Assembly (NCBI RefSeq): GCF_023822005.2
Contig: NZ_CP098806.1
Location: 3,162,001 to 3,226,000 of the forward strand
From: Dyadobacter fanqingshengii
GTDB taxonomy: Bacteria > Bacteroidota > Bacteroidia > Cytophagales > Spirosomataceae
DNA length: 64,000 nt
Direction of reading: 5' to 3'
Shown: positions 55,984 through 64,000 of the stretch, one piece after another
Layout of the letters: the number at the start of each line of letters is the position of its first letter
How positions within the stretch are numbered: the first letter of the stretch is position 1
Notes under the pieces: model-generated
Database searches by the model: none
Told to the model about the DNA's origin: nothing
What the model saw: only the letters and a program-made list of their open reading frames with translations
Position numbers and translations under genes: made by a program

Positions 55984-57684
55984 CTATTTCAGGCTATATG
56001 CGGAACCTGATGCAAAAAGGGATTTATCTAATTTGTAAAACACCTTTTCCCCGTTGTTATGTATGTCCAGAATACCCATGTCGTAAGTCCCGGGAACGAG
56101 GTCATCCTGCCTGAAAAGCGTGTTGAAGCCGGTTTTGTAATAGTGCCCCTGGGTGATAATTTCCTTCCGGGCGTCTACTTTAGGATTGGCATTCATCAAG
56201 TGGATAGCACCTGTTTTCTGATCCCTTAAAACCATAAAACGATCGCCAGCAAGGCCCTTTCGCTGCGGAAGCAGATTGCTGGCGACAAAGTAATAAGTAA
56301 GGTGCTCAACGCCATCCCGGATCGCCCTCTCAATTTTCCAATCCTCTACATAAAGCGCGTAGTCCCTAGTTGCCTTGCTGTTTGCATTGAACATGGAATC
56401 CAGCTGATCATGCTCTGCAACAGGTTTAGGCAAATGAAAAAATCCTTTCTCGTAACCCGGGATCAGATAGAAGCTGCCGTTCCTGATGATCGTTTTTTCA
56501 ACGGAGAACATATTCCGGTTCGTTTTCCAGTTGTACACGTCGGCCAGATAAGTCGTCCTTTTGATTGCGACGAACCCTGTGAATTTGTAGTAGGAATAAA
56601 CGCAATAGAAAATACTAAACGCCGTAATGCCGAAAAAAACGGCTTTTTTGCGAAAAAATGAGCTGTAATCGAGGAGCAAAATGTATAAGATCACAGTTGA
56701 GAGCGATGCATAAATCTGAAATCGGCTCGCAATGGTGCTCCCTGCCCAGGATCGGAAAAGGGCAATTACCGTGCTGGTAATAAATATAAAGGCAAACAAG
56801 GTCAGTAATTCAGCTGTGCCCGGCTTAATGTTCGCTGGTTTGTTGAAATAAATCGCAGCGACACGCCAGACGATGTAAACCATAAACGCAATAATAATCG
56901 CTCCCCAAACCGCTGAGAAAAATACAGGAAAAGCCCACAGAGACATTGCGGAGCCAATAAAGCCGAAAAGCGAAGAGAAAAATAAAACCAGATCTTTCGG
57001 CAGATGAACAGCCTGACCCGACTCATAACCGGCCAGATAAATCACCAGACAAAGAACCATGAACCCACCTGTGATAATGGCTCTTTTAAAGTCCTTGAAG
57101 CAGAGGAAGTAAAAGATTATAGCCGGAAATGATAAAATGCCATTCCCGTGCGTAAAAGTGGCCAGAAAACAGCAAAGCATAGCGCCGTAAAGTGCAAGAT
57201 TGGTGCGCCTTGAAGCAAGAATGATGGCCGTCACGGTAAATGCCGTCAGGAACGAATGCTGCATGCCGTTCAGGGCCCAGCCCGAAATGTCGTAGTAAAG
57301 CGGCTGGAAATATAAAAAGGCCGCGGGAATGAAATAATAGAGCGGCAACCTGGTCTTCTTGAATTGAAGATAAATGAAATAGAAAATGTAAGTAATGTTG
57401 ATGGAAACGAGTACGATGTAAAACCGGAAATTGAGATGGCCGGTAATGGTGTACTCGATGAGGGAAATCAGTCGGGGAACAACGGCCTTATGGTCATTGA
57501 ATGTGCGGAAAAGCTCGGTAATAAGACCAGAGAAGCCGAGACCGCCCTGTGAAACAACTTCTATGAACTGGATTAGTAGAAAATCATCCTGGTACGGAAA
57601 ATTTACGGAGTAATAGTAGTTGTAAAACAAGTATACAAGAATGACCAAGCATATAACGACACCCGAGAGAAATCGTAACTTCAT
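55984..57684 (-). CDS. Multi-pass membrane protein, GT-C glycosyltransferase-like
   Basis: About 566 residues from the ATG at 57684 (TTG at 57693 is an alternative). There are roughly ten membrane helices, then a soluble C-terminal part of about 150 residues. After the first helix a loop holds the acidic pair in NFPYQDDFLLIQ, followed by FNDHKAVVPRL; such a D-D/D-H arrangement is what GT-C lipid-sugar transferases show. I do not recognise a named family. The upstream TAGTTTTG (57755-57748) could be its -7 box. A role in adding sugars to lipids or proteins at the membrane is only an inference. Confidence 0.65.
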   Translation of the reverse strand: MKLRFLSGVVICLVILVYLFYNYYYSVNFPYQDDFLLIQFIEVVSQGGLGFSGLITELFRTFNDHKAVVPRLISLIEYTITGHLNFRFYIVLVSINITYIFYFIYLQFKKTRLPLYYFIPAAFLYFQPLYYDISGWALNGMQHSFLTAFTVTAIILASRRTNLALYGAMLCCFLATFTHGNGILSFPAIIFYFLCFKDFKRAIITGGFMVLCLVIYLAGYESGQAVHLPKDLVLFFSSLFGFIGSAMSLWAFPVFFSAVWGAIIIAFMVYIVWRVAAIYFNKPANIKPGTAELLTLFAFIFITSTVIALFRSWAGSTIASRFQIYASLSTVILYILLLDYSSFFRKKAVFFGITAFSIFYCVYSYYKFTGFVAIKRTTYLADVYNWKTNRNMFSVEKTIIRNGSFYLIPGYEKGFFHLPKPVAEHDQLDSMFNANSKATRDYALYVEDWKIERAIRDGVEHLTYYFVASNLLPQRKGLAGDRFMVLRDQKTGAIHLMNANPKVDARKEIITQGHYYKTGFNTLFRQDDLVPGTYDMGILDIHNNGEKVFYKLDKSLFASGSAYSLK

Positions 57685-57829
57685 ATTAACCAAAAAGTAG
57701 ATTGAATTGATTGCCGCAATTATCGTTTAATCCGGCATTTATCGATTCAAAACTAAACCTTTAAAACCGGATTTATACATTTCGCCTGCTTTTTTACTGA
57801 TTGGCAAATGAGGCTTGTAACATCCCTTA

Positions 57830-57870
57830 ACATTAAAAAGAGCGAAGATGATCTCCGCTCTTTTTAATGT
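57830..57870. terminator. Bidirectional intrinsic terminator
   Basis: ACATTAAAAAGAGCG (57830-57844) pairs perfectly with CGCTCTTTTTAATGT (57856-57870), a 15-bp stem with A- and T-runs built in. On the minus strand it closes the gene ending at 57888. Confidence 0.88.
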
Positions 57871-57887
57871 CTAATTACTTTAACCGT

Positions 57888-60446
57888 CTAATTCACAACC
57901 ACTTTATGCCTAACCTGCGTAGTGCCGTATCCCGCATTAAGGATATATAAACCTGGCGTAAGCTTCGCTTTCGCTTTCACCGTCAGCTTGTCAGGCCCAT
58001 CCTGCTCGGTCATGACAGGAACATTCCTCCCTGTGATATCATTCAGGGTGACTTTGGGTGCTATGCCCGTGTATTGCAACGAAATAACGCCTGCCGTCAC
58101 CGGATTTGGATACAATGTAACCCTATCCAATGTTTCGAAGCCTGCTGAAATGATTTTCGAGTAAGCAAATGTGTTGTCCTGATCCACCATTTTTAACCGA
58201 TAAAGGTTTTCGCCTGCCAGCGGATACGGATGGAGAAAGTTGTATGTTTTCAAAGCCTTGCTCTCGGCAGAGGCAGCTACTTCGCCTATTTTTGTCCACT
58301 GTTTGCCGTCAACCCCATGCTGGATTTCGAAATGGTCGCTGTTTGTTTCTTCGGAAGTCTGCCAGTTCAGTGACACTGCATTCTCTTGTTTTTTGCCGCT
58401 GAAATTAACCAGTGTTACCGGCAACTGCCCGGCATTGTGAGCGGAAATGTAGAAAGATGAGAATCCATTTACATCGAACCGGATCCGCCACAAATTAAGT
58501 GTTGCATCCCATTGAATGTCATTGTCATTTGGATCAATGATCCTGTCCGGGGCACCGGAAGTCATGTCTCCCTTCCATTGTAAAACACGAAGATTGGCCT
58601 TACTGGCATTATCTGAGCTGTTTACAGGCAGTTTTTCTGAACTCGCTACATTAAATGCGGTAAGCTCGTCCTGGCTCACATATAGGGTGACATTTGCGTT
58701 GCCTGGATTCGTACCGCCCGGAACCAGCTTGAAGTGGCGTTGTACTAACGGCTGGTCGCCGTGAATGGTCACCTGCGGATCAACTGTTACAGTGGCCGTA
58801 AACTTATCATTGCCGTTGGTTAACCCATTGCCCTTTACCGTTCCGATCAACTTGCAGTCGGAACCGGTTAAATGAAAATATTTGCCATCCGGAATGATAG
58901 AGGCTGCTTGCGCGCCATTCCCAGCCAGTGACAAATCTTTGTAGAAACAGCCGGGCTGGACCACATTGTTTTGCATCATAATGCTGACAGGCTTGCCTCC
59001 GCCGTTATCGAATGTGCTTCTCCATTTCTTGTAAGCTTCGCAGTCGTTTGCATAACTGTCGCGCTGGGTGTAGCAACCGTCGTTGTCGATCATGCTGGAA
59101 AGCGTGAAGTTCTCTGAGCTTGTTGCGGTGGGTGTGGTAACATTTTTGTTTTTCACCCACTGCGAAGTCAGCGATTTCAGCGTGTTCACCGCGTCTGGAT
59201 TTTTCAAGGCATTTTCCAGATAGAACAATGTTACTATCTGGGCTCCGTGTGTATAGCTTTCAGTAGTCAGGTTGACGATTGACTGCGTTCCTGTTACATA
59301 CGCAGCCTCATTCACATATATTTTGCCAGGCAAATTGGACCGTACGAGGTCAATGGCAAAACGGTGGTCATAAAAAATATCGTCATTAATTTTCACCCCA
59401 TCCAGTTCAGCGCCGATTTCGTTGAAAGGGAGTGTACCGCGCGATCTGGAAAGCTTGTCGTAAACAGATCCGTGATGCGCCAGCACTTTGATGTTGGAAT
59501 CAATTCCTTTTACCGTGTTTTTGAAAAGGTTGTTAATCTCTTTCAGCACCTGTGTACGGAATGCAAACCAGTCTGTGCCGTCTGCGCCGGTGAATGTTGT
59601 GTTGGAAGGCCTTTTCGGGCCAACATTATTGAATGAGGAATGATTGGTGCCCCATGCGGAATTCAGATATTCGATATGCCCATATTTGCCTTTAAGCCAG
59701 TTTCTGTAAGCATTGGTCATTGGTGCGGAGTAATCCGTCAACGCGCCGCTCATATCCAGAGGTTGCTCGTAGTGATATTTCGTTGAGCCCATCTCGAACT
59801 CTCCTTCGCCCTGGCGAGAATAGATCAGGCTCACATACAGCAGGTTATTCTGTTCCTGCACATATTTATAACGCTGGATCACTTTTGTAGCAAATGCCGT
59901 AATCCGGTCACGCGTCGATTGCGCGGCCAGGGAGGTCATTACAAATTGAAGGTTGATGTTGGGCCGGATAGGGCCTCCCTGTTTTTGAAAAACAGCGTCC
60001 TGACCATTGTAGTTGGCCACCATGACGCGGTCTTCCTTTTTCCAGCCATCGCCGGTGTCGACTCCGTAACGATCAGAAATTCCGTTGGTAACGTCATCAC
60101 CAGTGCTGACCGCAATGTTTATCGCGACTTTCATTCCCAGCGAAGTGGCCAGGTTGATCTGGTCATCATACTGCTTCCACACATTGTAGTTCTGCCCGTT
60201 CTCCGATTTGAGGATCCTGGAAATCTTGCCTTCAATGGTTCCCCATTGAATAGTAAGCGCTACCGCATTACACCCAATGTCCTTAGCGGATTGGATGGTT
60301 GTTAATGACGGGCTGTCATTTTCGTTGACCAAAGAAACGGCGAAATAGCGAGGTTGCTGTGCTGACGAGTCGAGCGGGACAAAGAAGAGAGACAAAGAGA
60401 AGAAAAGTATGCTAATCTGCCAATTTACGAATATACGTTTTTTCAT
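57888..60446 (-). CDS. Secreted glycoside-hydrolase-like protein (GH42-like TIM barrel) with T9SS type A sorting domain
   Basis: 852 residues. Signal peptide ends near DSSAQ. The first 430 residues resemble a clan-A beta-galactosidase barrel (GH42-like): ALTIQWGT near 64-70, acidic residues Glu214 and Glu216 in QGEGEFEMG at one strand end and Glu380 in KIYVNEAAY at a later strand end could be the acid/base and nucleophile. A beta-sandwich middle follows, then the fibronectin-like block VTLVNFSGKKQENAVSLNWQ and the sorting domain (LYPNPVTAG, GLYILNAGY, basic HKVVV end). It should be exported by T9SS and act on extracellular polysaccharide. The catalytic assignment is inferred. Confidence 0.72.
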   Translation of the reverse strand: MKKRIFVNWQISILFFSLSLFFVPLDSSAQQPRYFAVSLVNENDSPSLTTIQSAKDIGCNAVALTIQWGTIEGKISRILKSENGQNYNVWKQYDDQINLATSLGMKVAINIAVSTGDDVTNGISDRYGVDTGDGWKKEDRVMVANYNGQDAVFQKQGGPIRPNINLQFVMTSLAAQSTRDRITAFATKVIQRYKYVQEQNNLLYVSLIYSRQGEGEFEMGSTKYHYEQPLDMSGALTDYSAPMTNAYRNWLKGKYGHIEYLNSAWGTNHSSFNNVGPKRPSNTTFTGADGTDWFAFRTQVLKEINNLFKNTVKGIDSNIKVLAHHGSVYDKLSRSRGTLPFNEIGAELDGVKINDDIFYDHRFAIDLVRSNLPGKIYVNEAAYVTGTQSIVNLTTESYTHGAQIVTLFYLENALKNPDAVNTLKSLTSQWVKNKNVTTPTATSSENFTLSSMIDNDGCYTQRDSYANDCEAYKKWRSTFDNGGGKPVSIMMQNNVVQPGCFYKDLSLAGNGAQAASIIPDGKYFHLTGSDCKLIGTVKGNGLTNGNDKFTATVTVDPQVTIHGDQPLVQRHFKLVPGGTNPGNANVTLYVSQDELTAFNVASSEKLPVNSSDNASKANLRVLQWKGDMTSGAPDRIIDPNDNDIQWDATLNLWRIRFDVNGFSSFYISAHNAGQLPVTLVNFSGKKQENAVSLNWQTSEETNSDHFEIQHGVDGKQWTKIGEVAASAESKALKTYNFLHPYPLAGENLYRLKMVDQDNTFAYSKIISAGFETLDRVTLYPNPVTAGVISLQYTGIAPKVTLNDITGRNVPVMTEQDGPDKLTVKAKAKLTPGLYILNAGYGTTQVRHKVVVN

Positions 60447-60671
60447 ATTTTACAATCACCTACCAGTTACAAATTATTCGATCCATAAATATAAATAATT
60501 CTACTATACGGCTATATATTTTTTTATTTTTTTCGCATTATTTGAAAAAATAATACTATTCCGGCATTTGGATGAATGTTCGGCCGCTTTCAATGATTAA
60601 TCGGCGAAAAAATCGGTAGGAAGGCAATATTTTGGTGTCAGAATTAGCCTATTCTGCTAAGGATGAGATAT

Positions 60672-60709
60672 AAAAAAAAGGATATTTCCTGTCGCCAGAA
60701 AATATCCTT
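60672..60709 (-). terminator. Intrinsic terminator of the large cytochrome gene
   Basis: AAGGATATTT (60678-60687) pairs with AAATATCCTT (60700-60709), with an inner CTG/CAG helix. An A-run at 60672-60679 gives T's on the minus strand. It lies 23 bp downstream of the stop at 60733. Confidence 0.83.
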
Positions 60710-60732
60710 ACTACATTGAATTTTTGCTTTAA

Positions 60733-63700
60733 TTACATTTTTTCCAACGGATGCTCTTTAAGGAGCTGATCCGGGGAATAGAAGTCCTTCTTACTCTCGG
60801 TAGCCGCACGCACCTGTTTTACTTTGTCCGGCATGATCGCCGGGCCCTTGTTCCCAAAGGAGTTTCGGACATATGTCAGCACCGCGGCCATCTCCTCGTC
60901 ATTAAGCAATCCGCCAAATGGCGTCATCGGCACCTGACCCGGATATTTCTGCCCATTTACCTCAATGGGTCCCAGTAAACCTTTCAAAGCCAGCTTAATT
61001 AATCTTTCATCATTGCCCAGCACCCAGTTTGTGCCCGTAAGCGGCGGAAAGCCCGAAGCCGTAAGCCCTTTTCCGTCAGGCTGGTGGCAGGTTGCGCAGT
61101 AACCTTCTTTGGCATAAATAGTTTTTCCTAATGTGAAGAGTTCGAGTGCTTTGCCTTTCAGTGCCGATTGCGTCACTACCTGTTTTTCCTTCTTCATATT
61201 CTGGCCGTTAAGGTGCGCCAGGGCTCCGTCATAAGCATGGATTGTCCACTCGTCTAACGGCATCTTTTTCGCCTCTGCCAGCACGGCAAGACCTTTTTCC
61301 TTTTCTATCCACGATGCTGCAACGATGGCAACCAGCCTTACACGGCTATTTTCGTCCCGTGCGGCCTGCATTAATAATTCTGCCTGATCCGGAACCTGAT
61401 GGCCCGTGTAGCGCACAACCTGGACAGCCGCTGCCCGTGCGTGATAATCTTTTGCTTTCAAAACCTGCTTCAGCAGCTTTTGATCCACTTTATTCAAACC
61501 CCAGCTAACCCAAAGGCCTTCCAGCAAATGGTGCTCATATTTTGGATCATTTTTATCAAGTCCTGCGACCCAGGTATTTAGTTTAGCTAAAACCTGCGTA
61601 GCGTCACGTCCTCTCAGCTCGCGTCTGGTTCTGTAACGGGTGCGGTATTCGGGTAATTTTAAGTTTTCCAAAAGTTCTTCAATGCTTGCCCCATCCACTT
61701 TTGCAGGCTTAACCAATGGTCGTGAAGGATATGTGACACGGTAAACGCGGCCGTGCGAGTGGTCACGCAAAGGGTCACGGGCATTGTGCTGCATGTGACC
61801 GATGAGGATATTGTGCCAGTCGATCAGATAGAGCGAACCGTCCGGTGCAAACTCCATGTCCACGGGACGGAAGTTGCGGTCCTCGCTTACAATAAGGTCC
61901 ATCCGGTGCGTGCTCTTATAGCCTGTGCCGTCATCTTTTAATGTATGTTCTTTGCTTCCCAAAAACCCTATGGTGTTGTTGATCAAAAAATCACCCTGCA
62001 ATTCATCCGGGAAATGGCGGCTCGAAACGAATTCAAGTCCCGAAGTTGGCCTTACCCTGTGTTTTTCTTCAATCAGCTGAACCGATTTGTGGCTGGCTTC
62101 TCCATAGCGCGGCAAGATCGAGCCCGGCATCATCCATCGCACGTCGGGACTGGAAGTTTCCGCAAAAAACGGCTGTCCCCATTCATCGAAAGCGATTCCC
62201 CAAGGGTTAGGAATGGAAAGCTGCGCAGTGCGTTCCAGTTTTTTGCGCTGCGGTGTATATCTGTAAAAACCGCCGTTCGTCGCGCGTACAGGGCCATAAG
62301 AGGTTTCCACATTGGTATGTAAAAATACGCCTTCACCCGAGTAAATGGCGCCTGATGGGTCCACAGTAAACGCATGGCTGTTGTGGTGCGTATCGTGGTC
62401 GTCAAATCCGCTTAGCAGGATTTCATTTTTGTCCGCTTTATCATCCCCATTTGTGTCCGTATACAATTTCAGGTTGGTTCCCTGAGAAATGTACACGCCT
62501 TCCGGCGCGATTTCAAAGCCGAGCGGCAAATGCAGGCCATCTGCAAAAACGGTTTGCTTATCCGCTTTCCCATCGCCATTTGTATCTTCCAGAATAATGA
62601 TCTTATCGTCCGGTTTTGTATCTCCCGGCTTGTAATGCGGGTAACTTGGCATGGTCGCGATCCAGAGACGGCCTTTGTTATCGAAGGACATCTGCATAGG
62701 CTTCGCCAGGTCAGGAAATTCTTCTTCCGATGCAAAAAGCTCGATTTTATAGCCTTCCGGCACTTTCAGCTTGGCAAGCGCGTCTTTTCCATACAAGTAT
62801 TCAAGGCTTCCGTTCTTTTCAGGATTGAAATTCGTCTTTACAGGAGGCAGTGGTTTTGTGTTTTTATCAGCCGCCGCGAGATCGGTTTTCTCCCCTTTTG
62901 ACGCCGCGAGCCAGATTGCCTTATCCCGGATGTCCGTCATTTCACGAATCTTTTCAATTTCGGCAGGATAATTGTCCTGGCCAAAAGGGTTATAACGACG
63001 GCCATAAACGTGCACCCCGTTTGGAATTTTAAAATCGTTATGCCACATCCAGTTTTTCTCATCCACCGCATCGTGGACCAGTTTCCGGTTCGCTTCTGCC
63101 TTGGGTGATGCTTTGCCAAACACCTGATCGGCCAGCAGAACACCCAGTTTTTTATAACCCGCCGCATTCAATTGTGAACCGTCAATGGTCAGATCTTCTT
63201 TGCTATCGGCATACCATTGTTTTGAAGGTGTAAATGCGTCCACAAAAAGCACATTGTTTTTGGCAGCAATTTCCTTCATGCCTTTTGTGTAAAGCGCCAG
63301 GTTTTCATTTTCCTTTTTGCCGTTAGGGAGATCCAGCTTTGCCGAAAGATCTTCAAAAGCGATGGGCGAAACGATAGCCAGCTGGGGCGCTGCGGTTCCA
63401 TTGTATTTCTGGCTCAATGTGTATTTGATAAACGCATCCAGCTCGGCTTTGTAATTTTCAAGCCCTTCCTTTCCCTGAAATGATTCATTGTAGCCAAAAA
63501 AAGCAATGATAACATCCGTTTTCAGGCGGGTTAACCATTGATCCGGCGTTTCGAAATGCCCTTCACTTTGCGATGGATTTGCGTACTCGGTCTGAAATTT
63601 CTCTGCGCCCGGAAATGCCCAGGGTGAATTGCGGCTCGCGTGCGGCCTGAAACCCGGCGTGTCGCCTCCATCGCACATATTGCGAATATAGAGCATGTCC

Positions 63701-63906
63701 TCGGGATAGCGGACCTGCAATTCCGTTTCGAAATTGTCGTAGTTCATCATCCTGGAACCCAGGTTGTTCCCCAGCAAAACAATGCGGGAGCCTTTCTTAA
63801 TGGGAATGGATGCAGATTGGTTGAATTTGAAAGCACTGAAAGCGATAATGATCAGTCCGAACACTATGAGCGATATGTGTATACTGATTTTTTTGGGTTT
63901 AGACAT
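60733..63906 (-). CDS. PVC-type heme-binding protein: SGNH-like domain, beta-propeller, HEAT-like helices and cytochrome c
   Basis: 1057 residues. A membrane/signal helix (about 9-26) is followed by an SGNH-like domain (about 35-265), a sorbosone/quinoprotein-type beta-propeller (LKVPEGYKIELFASEEEF onward; EDTNGDGKADK, FDEWGQPFFAET), a helical HEAT-like region (about 790-900) and a C-terminal cytochrome c with CATCH at 937-941 and a likely axial Met in QVPMTPFGG near 994. The propeller plus cytochrome pattern fits PVC-type heme-binding CxxCH proteins, thought to be periplasmic dehydrogenases. The SGNH motifs are degenerate: GNN replaces GDS and DGSQLN replaces DGxHLN, so esterase activity is doubtful. 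Substrate unknown. Confidence 0.8.
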   Translation of the reverse strand: MSKPKKISIHISLIVFGLIIIAFSAFKFNQSASIPIKKGSRIVLLGNNLGSRMMNYDNFETELQVRYPEDMLYIRNMCDGGDTPGFRPHASRNSPWAFPGAEKFQTEYANPSQSEGHFETPDQWLTRLKTDVIIAFFGYNESFQGKEGLENYKAELDAFIKYTLSQKYNGTAAPQLAIVSPIAFEDLSAKLDLPNGKKENENLALYTKGMKEIAAKNNVLFVDAFTPSKQWYADSKEDLTIDGSQLNAAGYKKLGVLLADQVFGKASPKAEANRKLVHDAVDEKNWMWHNDFKIPNGVHVYGRRYNPFGQDNYPAEIEKIREMTDIRDKAIWLAASKGEKTDLAAADKNTKPLPPVKTNFNPEKNGSLEYLYGKDALAKLKVPEGYKIELFASEEEFPDLAKPMQMSFDNKGRLWIATMPSYPHYKPGDTKPDDKIIILEDTNGDGKADKQTVFADGLHLPLGFEIAPEGVYISQGTNLKLYTDTNGDDKADKNEILLSGFDDHDTHHNSHAFTVDPSGAIYSGEGVFLHTNVETSYGPVRATNGGFYRYTPQRKKLERTAQLSIPNPWGIAFDEWGQPFFAETSSPDVRWMMPGSILPRYGEASHKSVQLIEEKHRVRPTSGLEFVSSRHFPDELQGDFLINNTIGFLGSKEHTLKDDGTGYKSTHRMDLIVSEDRNFRPVDMEFAPDGSLYLIDWHNILIGHMQHNARDPLRDHSHGRVYRVTYPSRPLVKPAKVDGASIEELLENLKLPEYRTRYRTRRELRGRDATQVLAKLNTWVAGLDKNDPKYEHHLLEGLWVSWGLNKVDQKLLKQVLKAKDYHARAAAVQVVRYTGHQVPDQAELLMQAARDENSRVRLVAIVAASWIEKEKGLAVLAEAKKMPLDEWTIHAYDGALAHLNGQNMKKEKQVVTQSALKGKALELFTLGKTIYAKEGYCATCHQPDGKGLTASGFPPLTGTNWVLGNDERLIKLALKGLLGPIEVNGQKYPGQVPMTPFGGLLNDEEMAAVLTYVRNSFGNKGPAIMPDKVKQVRAATESKKDFYSPDQLLKEHPLEKM

Positions 63907-64000
63907 TTCGGTTGGTAAACTTTAAGTGGGGATTCAGGATGTATTCTTTCGATTATTTTGCCTCTCTATACTGAACATTAATGTCCATTTTGCCTTTCCA
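63907..64000. other. Upstream end of the window, no gene seen
   Basis: 94 bp before the ATG of the cytochrome gene. I see no ORF, hairpin or exact promoter match. Confidence 0.4.

Overview
The window looks like one contiguous piece of a chromosome from a Bacteroidota bacterium, most likely of the order Cytophagales (Dyadobacter or Spirosoma relatives). Evidence: TTTG / TAnnTTTG promoter elements, little sign of Shine-Dalgarno sequences, a PorW/SprE-like lipoprotein of the type IX secretion system (T9SS), two secreted proteins with T9SS-type C-terminal sorting domains, a fused MurF-alanine racemase, and an Lnb/DUF4105 protein. The genus is an inference. I see no rRNA, tRNA, CRISPR array, insertion sequence or prophage.

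Layout. 1-1574: the left edge holds the start of a RiPP operon of lasso-peptide type (PqqD-like recognition element, transglutaminase-like leader peptidase, HPr-kinase-like kinase cut by the edge), with its own two-box promoter. 1560-4181: a saccharopine dehydrogenase / ALDH7 pair for lysine breakdown. 4274-13054: a flavoprotein, then on the minus strand porW, a class A penicillin-binding protein, glycerate kinase and uvrC. 13189-16497: an F-type ATP synthase operon (atpZ, an AtpI-position membrane protein, atpB, atpE, atpF, atpH) that ends at a terminator without atpA/atpG and carries two hairpins between atpE and atpF. 16512-27887: a mainly minus-strand block with a sugar isomerase-like protein, an esterase, clpC, WbqC, a YciO-like protein, a glycosyltransferase, BrkB, a thioesterase, mltG and an Ldh-family oxidoreductase.

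28047-33909: a plus-strand run with a DUF502 protein, an exported unknown, aroA, an FMN-binding glutamate-synthase-like protein and a T9SS-sorted subtilase. 33899-37488: Nudix, DUF2911, TRIC-type channel, thyA and an OsmC gene with a structured leader. 37605-41413: pterin dehydratase, rsmI, Lnb-like protein, inositol monophosphatase, a YfiT-type bacillithiol transferase and a 51-residue Cys-rich membrane protein, closed by a strong terminator. 41430-51421: acetyl-CoA synthetase, a THUMP-like methyltransferase, a YffB-type reductase, a dicarboxylate symporter, a tandem universal stress protein, CorA and MurF-Alr. 51422-63906: ppk1, gyrB, a GT-C-like membrane protein, a T9SS-sorted glycoside-hydrolase-like protein and a very large cytochrome c / SGNH / beta-propeller protein.

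Most of the window is housekeeping and envelope biology. The best candidate for an undescribed system is the lasso-type RiPP operon at the left edge, whose cyclase and precursor must lie outside the window. Secondary points of interest are the atpE-atpF hairpins, the osmC leader and the orphan Cys-rich membrane microprotein.
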